From positions 1-33,986 of the forward strand of contig RIAY01000024.1 in NCBI GenBank assembly GCA_003833075.1: a stretch of DNA of 33,986 nt. Direction: 5' to 3'. The DNA comes from Muribaculaceae bacterium Isolate-036 (Harlan) (lineage in GTDB: Bacteria > Bacteroidota > Bacteroidia > Bacteroidales > Muribaculaceae). Under the pieces are notes generated by a model. The model did no database searches. It was not told the origin of the DNA and saw only the letters and a list, made by a program, of their open reading frames with translations. The position numbers and the translations under genes are program-made. This document shows positions 15,046 to 24,583 of this stretch, piece by piece (position 1 is the stretch's first letter; each line of letters begins with the position of its first letter).

Positions 15046-16077
15046 ATGGAAGAGGATTTCGACATAAGAGAACGCATGAACCGCCCCGACGGCAACGACC
15101 GGGACATAGAAAAGGCACTGCGCCCGCTTGCCTTTGACGACTTCAGCGGACAAGAAAAAATCATAGATAATCTCCGCGTGTTTGTAGAGGCGGCACGCAT
15201 GCGAGGAGAGGCTCTTGACCACACACTGCTCCATGGTCCTCCGGGGCTCGGAAAGACAACATTGTCAAACATAGTGGCAAACGAACTCGGCGTGGGTTTC
15301 AAAGTCACATCAGGACCCGTGCTTGACAAGCCCGGAGACCTTGCCGGAATTCTCATGAGCCTCGAAGACCACGATGTCCTTTTTATAGACGAGATCCACC
15401 GTCTTCATCCCGTTGTGGAAGAATATCTCTATTCCGCCATGGAGGATTTCCGTATAGACATTCTTCTTGACAAGGGTCCTGGCGCGAAAAGCGTTCAGCT
15501 CACAATCTCCCCCTTCACCCTTATCGGAGCGACAACCCGCAGCGGGAGCCTCACAGCTCCACTACGTGCCCGATTCGGCATAAACTGTCATCTGGAATAT
15601 TATGACCACAATATTCTCAAAGGGATTGTGAAACGCTCTGCCGGACTTCTTAAAATCGGAATCGACGATGAAGCCGCGCTTGAAATCGCACTGCGCAGCC
15701 GTGGCACACCGCGTGTAGCCAACTCGTTGCTGCGTCGTGTGCGCGACTTCGCGATGGTTCGCGGCTCCGGCCGCATAGACCTCCCGATCGCACGCCACGC
15801 GCTTGAAGCGCTCAACATCGACCGATACGGACTCGATGAAATCGACAACCGTATCCTGCTGACCATAATCGACAAATTCAAAGGTGGACCAGTAGGTCTG
15901 ACAACAATAGCGACAGCAATCGGAGAAGATGCCGGCACCATAGAGGAAGTATACGAGCCCTTCCTTATCAAAGAGGGATTCCTCAAGCGCACACCGCGCG
16001 GACGCGAAGTCACGGAACTCGCCTACCGCCACCTCGGCAGAACCCAGGGACCGCTTCAGTCCACCCTCTTCGACTGA
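15046..16077 (+). CDS. ruvB: Holliday junction branch migration helicase RuvB
   Basis: This 343-residue AAA+ ATPase drives branch migration of Holliday junctions with RuvA and hands them to RuvC. Walker A is GPPGLGKTT (residues 64-72) and Walker B is [10 protein letters not shown] (from residue 111). Sensor 1 is in [20 protein letters not shown], and the C-terminal winged helix is recognised from [18 protein letters not shown]. The length is normal. The nearest promoter-like box (TAATTTTG) ends only 4 nt before the ATG, so the transcript could have almost no leader if that box is used. The flippase gene follows after 57 nt, a pairing I recall from other Bacteroidales. Confidence 0.96.
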   Translation: MEEDFDIRERMNRPDGNDRDIEKALRPLAFDDFSGQEKIIDNLRVFVEAARMRGEALDHTLLHGPPGLGKTTLSNIVANELGVGFKVTSGPVLDKPGDLAGILMSLEDHDVLFIDEIHRLHPVVEEYLYSAMEDFRIDILLDKGPGAKSVQLTISPFTLIGATTRSGSLTAPLRARFGINCHLEYYDHNILKGIVKRSAGLLKIGIDDEAALEIALRSRGTPRVANSLLRRVRDFAMVRGSGRIDLPIARHALEALNIDRYGLDEIDNRILLTIIDKFKGGPVGLTTIATAIGEDAGTIEEVYEPFLIKEGFLKRTPRGREVTELAYRHLGRTQGPLQSTLFD

Positions 16078-16134
16078 TTCGCACGGCACCCTGCATTCCC
16101 ACATCCAAGTTTAACCCCAACAGCCCCTGAAAAT

Positions 16135-17649
16135 ATGGCCGGTATCAAATCATTAGCAAAAGAGACTGCCGTATATGGTCTCAGCAGCATCGTAGGGAGA
16201 TTCCTCAACTGGTGTCTCGTTCCTCTCTATGTATATCTTTTCCCTACCGAGGAATACGGAATAGTAAGTTATCTCTACAGTTTCACCGCCGTAATGCTGG
16301 TGATTCTGAACTACGGCATGGAGACCGGCTTCTTCAGATTCGCCAACAAGGAGCCTGACCCGGATAAAGTCTACGCCACCTCCCTGACATCTGTGGGAAC
16401 CACTTCCCTGCTTTTTATCATCCTGCTCACACTCTTCCTCAGCCCTGTGTCCGAACTTATACTGCTTCCGCACCACAGCCTGTACGTATGGCTGCTCGGC
16501 GTGACTGTGGCTGTAGATGCATTCTCCAATATACCCTTCGCCTATCTCCGCTATCGGAAAAAAGCCTTAAGATTCGCCGGTATAAAACTGCTTAACATAG
16601 CTCTTAACATAGCTCTGAATCTCTTTTTTCTGTTATGCTGTCCGGCACTGATGAAACATTTTCCGGGACTCGTGAAGTGGTTCTACGAACCCGCCGGAGG
16701 AGAATCGTTCGGAATAGGCTGGATATTCGTGGCAAACCTTATTTCCTCACTTATTGTCATGGCATGCCTGCTGCCTGAGATTCGCAAAAACAGATTCGGC
16801 ATCGAAGGCAGACTCCTCCGCAAGATGCTGGCATACAGCTGGCCGCTGCTCATTCTGGGAGTCGCCGGAATAATGAGCCAGAACATGGGCCAGATGCTTA
16901 TTCCCTATATCTTCAAAGGAAGCGAGGAAGCCGCCCGCTCTATGGTCGGCATCTATGGCGCAAACATTAAGATCGCCATAGTCATGGTTATGTTTACCCA
17001 GGCATTCCGTTACGCCTACGAACCCTTCATATTCGCACAGGCTAAAAATGATGGAGAAAGCCGCAGACTCGCCTACTGCGATGCCATGAAATTTTTCCTG
17101 ATTTTCGGTCTTTTCATATTCCTCGGAGTAATGTTCTTCCTCCCGATACTCAAGCATTTCATCTCACCCTCATACTGGCCCGGACTCAGGGTTGTTCCAG
17201 TCATGATGCTTGCAGAGCTGTGCTTCGGAATCTTCTTCAATCTCTCCATGTGGTATAAGCTGACCGACCGCACGCAATGGGGAATGTACCTCTCGCTTCT
17301 ATGCTTTGTTCTCATGCTTGGACTAAACCTCCTGCTCGTACCGGCAATCGGCATTCCCAACGGATACATGGGAGCGGCATGGGCAGCGCTCATCAGCTAT
17401 TTCACTGTGATGACAGTGTCTTATTTTCTCGGACGCAAATATTATCCTCTGCCATACCAGCTCGGAAGAATGGGACTCTACATCCTGTTTGCAGGTGCGC
17501 TGTATTATGCCGGAATGTATATCGACACCCTCTTCCCCGTCTGGCTGCTTTACGCTGTACGCGTCATCTTCCTGTGCATTTATATCGGGACGGTTATCAT
17601 TGCCGAGCGCATACCGCTGCCCGGCATTCGCCGCGCAAAAAGGCAATAA
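16135..17649 (+). CDS. Polysaccharide flippase-like membrane protein (MOP superfamily)
   Basis: This 504-residue, very hydrophobic protein fits the Wzx/MATE-type transporters that flip lipid-linked sugars across the inner membrane. The N-terminal pattern (LAKETAVYGLSSIVGRFLNW, then PLYVYLFPTEEYGIVSYLYS) is typical of the oligosaccharide flippase family. About a dozen or more membrane helices alternate with short loops through to the C-terminus, which ends in a basic IRRAKRQ tail. It follows ruvB closely, outside any visible glycan cluster, and is unrelated in location to the second flippase at 31686. The glycan is unknown; lipid-linked surface polysaccharide is likely. Confidence 0.88.
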   Translation: MAGIKSLAKETAVYGLSSIVGRFLNWCLVPLYVYLFPTEEYGIVSYLYSFTAVMLVILNYGMETGFFRFANKEPDPDKVYATSLTSVGTTSLLFIILLTLFLSPVSELILLPHHSLYVWLLGVTVAVDAFSNIPFAYLRYRKKALRFAGIKLLNIALNIALNLFFLLCCPALMKHFPGLVKWFYEPAGGESFGIGWIFVANLISSLIVMACLLPEIRKNRFGIEGRLLRKMLAYSWPLLILGVAGIMSQNMGQMLIPYIFKGSEEAARSMVGIYGANIKIAIVMVMFTQAFRYAYEPFIFAQAKNDGESRRLAYCDAMKFFLIFGLFIFLGVMFFLPILKHFISPSYWPGLRVVPVMMLAELCFGIFFNLSMWYKLTDRTQWGMYLSLLCFVLMLGLNLLLVPAIGIPNGYMGAAWAALISYFTVMTVSYFLGRKYYPLPYQLGRMGLYILFAGALYYAGMYIDTLFPVWLLYAVRVIFLCIYIGTVIIAERIPLPGIRRAKRQ

Positions 17650-17840
17650 ATCTGCACATATCCGCACCTTTCCGCACAATCGGCTGCCCGATTCATTATA
17701 TGCCAAATCAAAACATATAATGGTTAAAATCACACCAAAAACGGGCAAAATATGCTAAAAACTGTGCAATCACAAAGAATATTAACATTTAATAACACTT
17801 AAATCTCTCGCAAAAATTAAATTATTCAAAAAAATTGCAC
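17650..17840. other. Gap after the flippase
   Basis: No gene is visible. A 9-bp inverted repeat (CATTATATG 17694-17702, CATATAATG 17714-17722) lies 45 nt past the flippase stop. It is not followed by a T-run, so it is at best a weak terminator. Confidence 0.4.
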
Positions 17841-18097
17841 TATTTTTGCAAACGATTACATAGAATAAATCGATAACTGCTTAAAAGAGCAATTGCATCA
17901 ATCCAAAAGTTGAGAAACTATAGAAGAATTGCTTTAGAGACAGGCAATCCTTTCGTGAGGACCGGTTGCCGGCTTCACACGGAGGCTTGAATCCGCGATG
18001 AGTAACCTTCTGAATGGATTTATGCATCGGCCGTTTGAAGATAATAAATATTTTGGTTATAAGGAGGATGACGCTTTTGAGAAAAAGCGTCATTTTT
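17841..18097 (+). ncRNA. Candidate structured RNA upstream of leuS
   Basis: A TATTTTTG box (17841-17848) could start a transcript near 17855 that runs to a strong terminator at 18069-18097, giving an RNA of about 240 nt. Several local stems are visible: AGCAATT with AATTGCT (about 17888-17934), GGCAATCC with GGA...TTGCC (17943-17970), CGGA with TCCG (17980-17995) and CGATG with CATCG (17996-18029). No conserved motif of RNase P RNA, tmRNA or SRP RNA could be recognised. 6S RNA, an attenuator for leuS, or an undescribed RNA remain open. No TTTG lies at the expected spacing upstream. An overlapping 73-codon frame is not protein-like. Confidence 0.45.
18069..18097 (+). terminator. Intrinsic terminator before leuS
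   Basis: TGACGCTTTT and AAAAGCGTCA form a 10-bp perfect stem with a GAGA loop, followed by five T residues. It lies 141 nt before the leuS ATG and after no protein gene, which implies an RNA transcript or attenuator upstream. Confidence 0.85.
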
Positions 18098-18194
18098 GTG
18101 TCGGCTCCGCAGTGTCGCACCGGATTCGGTCGGCAAAACTAATCAATTTAAAGCCAACAACAAAACAATGTCATAATATCTCCTTTTTTTTTAT

Positions 18195-18202
18195 TAATTT
18201 TG
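18195..18202 (+). promoter_or_regulatory. Possible leuS -7 box
   Basis: TAATTTTG matches TAnnTTTG 36 nt before the leuS ATG. It lacks a TTTG at the usual spacing. If used, it would make leuS transcription independent of the RNA and terminator upstream. Confidence 0.4.
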
Positions 18203-18237
18203 CAATTTACAGAAAATAGAAATTCAAACAACCAGTT

Positions 18238-21000
18238 ATGGAATACAATCATAAGGAAATTGAAAGCCGATGGCAGAACTACTGGCGAGAGAACCAGACC
18301 TACAAAACTGTCGAGAACCCTGACAAGAAAAAATTCTATGTCCTTGACATGTTCCCCTACCCCTCCGGAGCCGGACTTCATGTCGGTCACCCGCTGGGAT
18401 ATATAGCAAGTGACATATACGCACGCTTCAAACGTCAGCAGGGCTTCAACGTGCTTCATCCCATGGGCTATGACGCATACGGTCTTCCCGCCGAGCAATA
18501 TGCCATACAGACAGGTCAACATCCGGAAAAAACCACATCGGAAAACATCGCACGTTATCGTGCCCAGCTCGACAAGATAGGTTTCTCGTTCGACTGGAGC
18601 CGAGAAATCCGCACATGCGATCCTGAATATTACAAATGGACTCAATGGGCATTCATGCAAATGTTCAACTCTTATTACGATCTTGACATGCATAAGGCTC
18701 AGCCTATTACCAAACTTATTGAGCATTTCGCTGTTCACGGCAGCAAGGGTATCAACCCTGCAGCAACAAAAGAAATCACATTCACTGCAGATGAATGGAA
18801 CGCACTTTCTGAAAAACAGCAGCGGGAGAGATTGATGAACTACCGCATTGCATACCAAGGTGAAACAATGGTGAACTGGTGTCCGGAACTGGGCACAGTG
18901 CTTGCCAATGACGAGGTGAGCGAAGGGCTTAGCGTGAGAGGCGGATTCCCGGTTGAACAGAAACTGATGAATCAGTGGTGCCTGCGTGTATCGGCATATG
19001 CTCCCCGCCTTCTTGATGATCTGAACGGTGTTGAATGGTCGGAGTCCCTCAAAGAGACACAACGCAACTGGATCGGGCGCTCCGAGGGTGCAGAAATGCG
19101 CTTTCCGGTTTCAGGGAAAGATATTGAGCTGGAAATATTCACTACCCGCGCCGACACCATCTTCGGTGTCACTTTTATGGTGCTTGCTCCGGAATCGGCA
19201 TATGTTGCACAACTTACTTCTCCGGAACAGAAAGATGCAGTCGATGCTTACCTCAATGAGGTTAAACACAAGACCGAACGCGAAAGGCAGATAGACAAGA
19301 AAGTGTCGGGGGTGTTCACCGGCTCTTATGCAATCAATCAGCTTACGGGAAAGGAAATTCCCGTTTGGATCAGCGACTATGTGCTCGCAGGTTATGGCAC
19401 CGGGGCAATCATGGCAGTTCCCGCACACGATTCCCGCGATTATGCGTTCGCACGCCATTTCTCACTACCCATTATTCCACTGATAGAAGGAGCTGACGTT
19501 TCCGAACAAAGCTTTGATGCCAAAGAGGGCAAGATGATCAATTCATGCGGTACGAAACTCGACCTCAACGGACTTGATGTGAAAGAAGCAATAGCGAAAA
19601 CTAAAAAATTCATTGAGGAAGAGGGACTCGGCAAGGTCAAGGTAAACTACCGTCTGCGCGATGCCATCTTCTCGCGCCAGCGTTACTGGGGCGAACCGTT
19701 CCCTGTTTATTACAAAGACGGTACTGCATACCTCATGGAGGAGTCGGCATTACCACTACAGCTTCCTGCCGTTTCAAGCTACCTGCCGACAGAAGACGGA
19801 CAGCCTCCTTTAGGTCGTGCGGAAAACTGGACAACACCTGAAGGATATCCCATCGAACTTTGCACCATGCCCGGCTTCGCGGGATCATCGGCATATTATC
19901 TCCGTTATATGGATCCTCGCAACAACAATGCATTGGTAAGCAAGGCAGCTGATGAATACTGGCGCAACGTAGACCTATATGTAGGAGGTGCCGAACATGC
20001 CACCGGGCACTTGATATATTCCCGTTTCTGGAACAAGTTCCTGTACGACCTCGGTATTGTTGTTGAACCGGAGCCGTTCAAGAAACTCGTGAATCAGGGT
20101 ATGATCCAGGGACGCTCAAACTTTGTATACAGGATAAAGAACACAAACACGTTCGTGAGTTTCGGTCTCCGCAAGGAACATGACACCACTCCGATACGTG
20201 TGGATGTAAATATCGTCTCGAACGATGTTCTCGACACCGAGGCGTTCCGCAAATGGCACCCGGAATATGCTGATGCCGAATTTATACTTGAAGATGGGAA
20301 ATATATATGCGGATATGCAGTAGAGAAGATGTCTAAATCCATGTTTAATGTTGTTAATCCGGATGATATAGTAGAGCGCTATGGAGCGGATACGCTCCGC
20401 CTATATGAAATGTTCCTCGGTCCTGTGGAGCAGTCGAAACCCTGGGACACCAATGGTATTGATGGCGTAAACCGCTTCCTCAAGAAGCTCTGGGGACTTT
20501 TCGAGAAAGCAGACCTTTCAGCAGAAAAGGAGATGAGCAGAGAAGAGAAGAAAGCTGTGCACAAGCTCATCAAGAAAATAACGGAAGATATAGAGAACTT
20601 CTCTTTCAACACTTCCATTGCCGCCTTCATGATAGCCGTCAACGAACTGACTTCTCTGAAATCAACCAACCGGGAAGCTTTGGATACAATCACACGCCTT
20701 ATCGCACCGTTCGCACCACACATCGCCGAGGAGTTCTGGCACCGCCTCGGTCATGAAGAGAGTGTGGTTGATGCCGAATGGCCCGAATACGATGAGAAAG
20801 CGCTTGTTGAAGACACTGTGAAATATCCGGTCAGCTTCAATGGCAAGACACGTTACATGGTTGAGGCTCCGGCAGATGCCTCACGCGAAGGCGTTGAGAA
20901 GCTTGCGCTATCAGACAGCAATGCCACCCGCTGGCTCGACGGCAAGACTCCTAAAAAAGTCATCGTAGTACCCGGCAAGATCGTCAATATCGTCATCTAA
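18238..21000 (+). CDS. leuS: Leucyl-tRNA synthetase
   Basis: This 920-residue class I synthetase charges tRNA-Leu. The HIGH signature is HVGH (residues 48-51) in [16 protein letters not shown], and KMSKS is intact at residues 697-701 ([15 protein letters not shown]). Between them lies the CP1 editing domain with [17 protein letters not shown] sequence ([19 protein letters not shown]) and [13 protein letters not shown], the site that hydrolyses mischarged tRNA. The C-terminal part has the anticodon-binding helices ([17 protein letters not shown]) and the small C-terminal domain. Length and motifs are normal. The candidate RNA and terminator upstream may control it. Confidence 0.97.
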   Translation: MEYNHKEIESRWQNYWRENQTYKTVENPDKKKFYVLDMFPYPSGAGLHVGHPLGYIASDIYARFKRQQGFNVLHPMGYDAYGLPAEQYAIQTGQHPEKTTSENIARYRAQLDKIGFSFDWSREIRTCDPEYYKWTQWAFMQMFNSYYDLDMHKAQPITKLIEHFAVHGSKGINPAATKEITFTADEWNALSEKQQRERLMNYRIAYQGETMVNWCPELGTVLANDEVSEGLSVRGGFPVEQKLMNQWCLRVSAYAPRLLDDLNGVEWSESLKETQRNWIGRSEGAEMRFPVSGKDIELEIFTTRADTIFGVTFMVLAPESAYVAQLTSPEQKDAVDAYLNEVKHKTERERQIDKKVSGVFTGSYAINQLTGKEIPVWISDYVLAGYGTGAIMAVPAHDSRDYAFARHFSLPIIPLIEGADVSEQSFDAKEGKMINSCGTKLDLNGLDVKEAIAKTKKFIEEEGLGKVKVNYRLRDAIFSRQRYWGEPFPVYYKDGTAYLMEESALPLQLPAVSSYLPTEDGQPPLGRAENWTTPEGYPIELCTMPGFAGSSAYYLRYMDPRNNNALVSKAADEYWRNVDLYVGGAEHATGHLIYSRFWNKFLYDLGIVVEPEPFKKLVNQGMIQGRSNFVYRIKNTNTFVSFGLRKEHDTTPIRVDVNIVSNDVLDTEAFRKWHPEYADAEFILEDGKYICGYAVEKMSKSMFNVVNPDDIVERYGADTLRLYEMFLGPVEQSKPWDTNGIDGVNRFLKKLWGLFEKADLSAEKEMSREEKKAVHKLIKKITEDIENFSFNTSIAAFMIAVNELTSLKSTNREALDTITRLIAPFAPHIAEEFWHRLGHEESVVDAEWPEYDEKALVEDTVKYPVSFNGKTRYMVEAPADASREGVEKLALSDSNATRWLDGKTPKKVIVVPGKIVNIVI

Positions 21001-21078
21001 CCAATAGACACAACTTTCCTCAAACCACAGTGAGATTTTTTCCAACCACTTAAAACCACACAACAACCACATTCTCAC

Positions 21079-21519
21079 ATGAATGAAAATACCGTTTGCG
21101 ACAAAAGTGCGGACCTGATGTATAACATAAAACGCTTGTGTATAAAAATTCACAGAACGTTTGGATTCGGGCTTCTTGAAAATGCATATCGGAAATTATT
21201 GGTTGCATTATTGAAAAAAGAAGGATACGAAGTGCTGGAAGAGGTTCCGATCCCGATTTCTTTTGAAAACGTCAGAATTGAAAATGCTTTTAGAGCTGAC
21301 ATTATTGTGAATAATTCAATAATAATTGAACTTAAGGCAGTGGAAGAATTGAACAAATCGCATTTCTTACAATTAGCCACATACCTTCAATTATCAGACA
21401 TACCTCAAGGACTTTTAGTTAATTTTCATTCTCCTGATATATTCAAAGGAATGTTCACAACCGACCTTAATGAGCTAAGGAAGAAATATTCACCTTATAA
21501 TTATGGTAAAGTCTTCTAA
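21079..21519 (+). CDS. GxxExxY family protein
   Basis: This 146-residue protein belongs to the GxxExxY family. The signature is GLLENAY in FGFGLLENAYRKLL, followed by VLEEVPIPISFENV, FRADIIVNNSIIIELKAVE and YLQLSDIPQGLLVNFHS. The D-x-n-E-x-K arrangement (RADIIVN, then IELKA) resembles a PD-(D/E)xK nuclease-type core, and the family is placed near that superfamily, but no activity is established as far as I know. It lies 78 nt after leuS on the same strand, with no terminator seen between. It is visibly more AT-rich than leuS, which hints at independent acquisition. Function is unknown. Confidence 0.85.
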   Translation: MNENTVCDKSADLMYNIKRLCIKIHRTFGFGLLENAYRKLLVALLKKEGYEVLEEVPIPISFENVRIENAFRADIIVNNSIIIELKAVEELNKSHFLQLATYLQLSDIPQGLLVNFHSPDIFKGMFTTDLNELRKKYSPYNYGKVF

Positions 21520-21647
21520 ACTGGCAACATATTCCGACAACCTGATTATCTTAAAAAAAGAAGTTTCTTAATGACAGATATGGTTGTTATCTGGTTGATT
21601 GTGGTTGGAATAAAATAATATTTGGTTTGATTTAGAATTAGTTTGGA

Positions 21648-23402
21648 ATGAAATATTTAGGAATTATATTGTTTGCTGTGGCAGCATTTGCCACAGCAAA
21701 TGGTTTGGCGAAGGGTCCGGAAAACGGAGCAAGGAGCCCCAAGCCGCAATGGATGAAAAACGCTGTGATATATGAGGCGAACCTCCGTCAGGGCACAAAG
21801 ACAAGAGACCTCAAAGGGATGCAGCTCGAGATTCCCCGCCTCAAAGATCTTGGAGTGGATATAATATGGCTTATGCCAATACACCCCATCAGCGAAAAGA
21901 ACCGCAAGGGAACCCTCGGATCATATTATGCCGTGAAAGATTACAAAGCTGTGAATCCGGAGTTTGGCACAATGGAAGACCTTAAGGAATTTGTGCGCAC
22001 CGCCCACACTCACGGCATAAAAGTGATCCTTGACGAAGTCTGCAACCATACAGGCTGCGACAATGCATGGGTGACCGAACATCCGGAATATTATGCCCGA
22101 AACGAAAAAGGAGAAATGTTCGGACCATTCGACTGGACCGACACATATAAACTCGACTACTCAAACCCGGCAACCCGCGCTGCGATGATCGACGTCCTCA
22201 AATTCTGGATCAGAGAAGCGGACATCGACGGCTACCGCTGTGACGTTGCAGGAGAAGTGCCCACAGATTTCTGGGAAGAGGCTCGTACTCAGCTACAAGC
22301 AATAAAACCCGTCTTCATGCTTGCTGAGTCATCTACCCCGTCACTGATGCGCAAGGCTTTCGACGCAGACTACGCATGGCCGATGAAAGATGTGTTTAAT
22401 GCAATAGCCGCCACAAAAGGAGTGAATAAATATGCGGAAGAGAAAAAACTCAATCTTCCCCAAATGACTGCTGCGGACATACCGGCACTTATAAAACGGC
22501 AGAAAACCGAGTATCCCCGTGGAAGCGTGCACATGAACATGATCACCAACCACGACCTTAATTCATGGGAAGGCACCGAGTTCGAGCGGTTCGGTCCCGC
22601 AACGGGAGCATTCGCCGTGTTAAGTTACACATTACCGGGCATGCCGATGATATACACCGGACAAGAAGTCGGCTTCGACCATGCACTCGCATTCTTCGAA
22701 CACGATTCTATACAGCCTGATTACACGGAAAATGAATTTACGGCATTCTATCGTATAATGAATGCACTTAAACATCACAATACCGCACTCGGAACCGACG
22801 AACGCATCGAAAACACCAACTTCATATCCACATATGACCCGGATGTCCTGACATTCACCCGTCAGAACGGCAAAGACAAGATATTCGTCACAGTCAACCT
22901 TTCCAACACGGTCTCGCCGCTGTCGTTCGGTCGCCGCGAACCCTATCTTGTCGGACTCAGAGACATATTCTCCGGTGAGGAAGCCGCTCTCCCCAAAATG
23001 CTCCAGCCATGGCAATACATCATACTGTCGACCCCGTATGACGGCATGACACCACCTCCGGCAATCTCGACAGAGCATACGACATCATTATCCGGAAGCT
23101 ACAGGGTAAAGGCAACCACCCGCGACTCCGGGGCACGTCTCCGCGAGCTGGCGCATGCCAGAAGCGGGCACACACCTGCTTACAAAGCGACTTCGGAGAC
23201 AGCAGCCGCTGCCGCTGCAACTTCGGACGCATATTCTGTTTCCTCCACAAACGATGTGGCGGCAAGTGTCGGCACATCCGCCGGGAAATCCACTGCAGGT
23301 TTCGGAGGATTCAATCTCGCCAAGCCGGACACCATCCGCAAACCGGTGAAGAACATCCGCAAGGCATCCGCCGAGCCAAAGTTCCGCCACGTCAGCAAAT
23401 AA
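21648..23402 (+). CDS. Secreted GH13 alpha-amylase family enzyme with low-complexity tail
   Basis: This 584-residue protein starts with a signal peptide (MKYLGIILFAVAAFATANGL), so it is exported. The GH13 barrel is complete. The nucleophile is Asp199 in DGYRCDVAGE, the acid/base is Glu227 in FMLAESS, and the third carboxylate is Asp303 in ITNHDLNSWE; GVDIIWLMPIHPI and ILDEVCNHTG are the other conserved blocks. It should cleave or rearrange alpha-1,4-glucans or related alpha-glucosides. The barrel and C-terminal beta domain end near residue 465. The remaining 110 or so residues are Ala/Ser/Thr-rich (TAAAAAATSDAYSVSS) with a basic end, not usual for the family. No sus genes are adjacent. Confidence 0.9.
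   Translation: MKYLGIILFAVAAFATANGLAKGPENGARSPKPQWMKNAVIYEANLRQGTKTRDLKGMQLEIPRLKDLGVDIIWLMPIHPISEKNRKGTLGSYYAVKDYKAVNPEFGTMEDLKEFVRTAHTHGIKVILDEVCNHTGCDNAWVTEHPEYYARNEKGEMFGPFDWTDTYKLDYSNPATRAAMIDVLKFWIREADIDGYRCDVAGEVPTDFWEEARTQLQAIKPVFMLAESSTPSLMRKAFDADYAWPMKDVFNAIAATKGVNKYAEEKKLNLPQMTAADIPALIKRQKTEYPRGSVHMNMITNHDLNSWEGTEFERFGPATGAFAVLSYTLPGMPMIYTGQEVGFDHALAFFEHDSIQPDYTENEFTAFYRIMNALKHHNTALGTDERIENTNFISTYDPDVLTFTRQNGKDKIFVTVNLSNTVSPLSFGRREPYLVGLRDIFSGEEAALPKMLQPWQYIILSTPYDGMTPPPAISTEHTTSLSGSYRVKATTRDSGARLRELAHARSGHTPAYKATSETAAAAAATSDAYSVSSTNDVAASVGTSAGKSTAGFGGFNLAKPDTIRKPVKNIRKASAEPKFRHVSK
21672..21700 (+). promoter_or_regulatory. Perfect 12-bp hairpin inside the signal-peptide codons of the GH13 gene
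   Basis: TTTGCTGTGGCA (21672-21683) and its exact complement (21689-21700) flank GCATT, starting 24 nt after the start codon. In mRNA it would form a stable stem near the start of translation. A regulatory role is only a possibility; the Ala-rich coding may explain it. Confidence 0.45.
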
Positions 23403-23443
23403 TTGCTGGATAAAATATAGCGATGAATTAAAAAGCTTGTTTA

Positions 23444-23578
23444 AGAAACTGTTTAAATTTAATTGTGAGGTTCATTGAGAGGATTTTATGAGACTCGGTG
23501 AAAACAACCATAAAAGACCTCAAGGAAGCCACAAGATTCACTATATAAAAAATTTCGAATTAAATTTAAACAGTTTCT
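23444..23578. repeat. 135-bp inverted-repeat element ahead of the polysaccharide operon
   Basis: Exact 21-bp inverted arms (23444-23464 and 23558-23578, starting AGAAACTGTTTAAATTTAAT) enclose 93 bp. The interior has further small inverted pairs, TTTTATG/CATAAAA and GAGGT/ACCTC, so the whole element can fold back. It has no coding capacity. It fits a small non-autonomous transposon (MITE-like), or less likely an invertible promoter segment as found before Bacteroides capsule operons. No clear promoter was found inside it in either direction. Most of the remaining gap (23403-23719) shows nothing else but a -7-like box at 23593. Confidence 0.75.
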
Positions 23579-23592
23579 AAGATTATAATTAT

Positions 23593-23600
23593 TATATTTG
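23593..23600 (+). promoter_or_regulatory. Possible -7 box of the polysaccharide operon
   Basis: TATATTTG lies 15 nt after the right arm of the inverted-repeat element and 120 nt before the first glycosyltransferase gene. No TTTG is found at the standard spacing. Confidence 0.35.
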
Positions 23601-23719
23601 TGATTATTATAATAATAATAATTTGCATCCATGGACAAATTATTGGCAAATCCCTTTGTGGCAGGCAGATATATAACTGATTATTACTTCTGTGACAGAG
23701 AGATTGAAAGAAACCGGCT

Positions 23720-24556
23720 ATGATAAATCCCTCAGCTGCAAAAATATTGATTGTCACGGTAATATACAATCAGAAGATAACCGGCACAAATGTCTACAAG
23801 ACATTATTGTCAGAGAAAGAAGCGGTGTATATTTACGATAATTCGCCCGCTCCTCAACCGGTTGACAACCTACCAGACAACTGGATCTATATTTCAGATA
23901 CATCCAATCCCGGGTTGAGCACAGCCTACAACAAAGCTGCCGGATATGCTTCCGCCAACGGCTATGACTGGTTGCTCATCTCCGATCAGGATACCATCTA
24001 CCCTCCCGGGGCGCTTGAATTATATCGGACATACATCGGCAAGCATCAGACTTCTCGAATGTTTATTCCCAAAGTTAGAATCTCCGACAGCACTTATCTC
24101 TCGCCTGTAAAAAATAGATTATACTTTGCAAGGATCTCACCCACGGAACCATCTTCCGGGGAAATAACACTAAAAAAATATGCTGTCATAAACAGTGGAA
24201 TTCTTGTTACAACCGACAGTTTCATAAGCTGCGGAGGATACAATGAAAAAGTTTTCCTTGACTTTTCCGATTTCCAGTTTATCGAAAGATTCGAGGACTT
24301 ATATAAAACGGCTTATGTAACAGACATAATATGTCAACAAGATTTTAGCGACAAATCCGACAATTCGGAGAAGAAAATGCTACGATTTGAAATGTTTTGC
24401 CTTTCTTTAAAAGAATACGAATGTGTAAAAAAAAATAAATTTTTCATTCATATGGCAGTTCTTCGAAGAGCAATTGCATTATCAGTAAAAATAAGGTCAT
24501 TAAAGCCAATAAAATTTTTCATCTGTCGTTATATAATTAGAAATTTTTTTGAATAA
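23720..24556 (+). CDS. Glycosyltransferase family 2 (first gene of polysaccharide operon)
   Basis: This 278-residue protein has the GT-A fold of family 2 enzymes of the rhamnosyltransferase-like type. Visible blocks are ILIVTVIYNQ at the N-terminus, VYIYDNS (nucleotide-binding Asp), NPGLSTAYNKAAGYA, and WLLISDQDTIYPPGALE with the D-x-D (DQD) metal site. A later INSGILVTTDSFISCGGYNEKVFLDFSDFQF matches the acceptor-side region. It should add one sugar to the lipid-linked repeat unit at the cytoplasmic face. It opens a tightly packed, AT-rich operon running to 33871. The next gene starts 27 nt later. Donor and linkage are not known. Confidence 0.87.
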   Translation: MINPSAAKILIVTVIYNQKITGTNVYKTLLSEKEAVYIYDNSPAPQPVDNLPDNWIYISDTSNPGLSTAYNKAAGYASANGYDWLLISDQDTIYPPGALELYRTYIGKHQTSRMFIPKVRISDSTYLSPVKNRLYFARISPTEPSSGEITLKKYAVINSGILVTTDSFISCGGYNEKVFLDFSDFQFIERFEDLYKTAYVTDIICQQDFSDKSDNSEKKMLRFEMFCLSLKEYECVKKNKFFIHMAVLRRAIALSVKIRSLKPIKFFICRYIIRNFFE

Positions 24557-24583
24557 CCAATCTAACCTGGCGTTTGGAGAATA

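Noticed and set aside
17998..18219. 73-codon frame starting MSNLLNGFMHR in the gap before leuS
   Set aside because: It runs through the terminator at 18069-18097 and most of its end comes from AT-rich leader; a structured RNA explains the sequence better.
18148..19062. 304-codon minus-strand frame over the start of leuS
   Set aside because: Antisense to the intact catalytic domain of leuS, with no family resemblance.
21079..21519. GxxExxY protein as a restriction or defence nuclease
   Set aside because: The nuclease-like core is suggestive only; no methylase, toxin partner or defence gene is adjacent.
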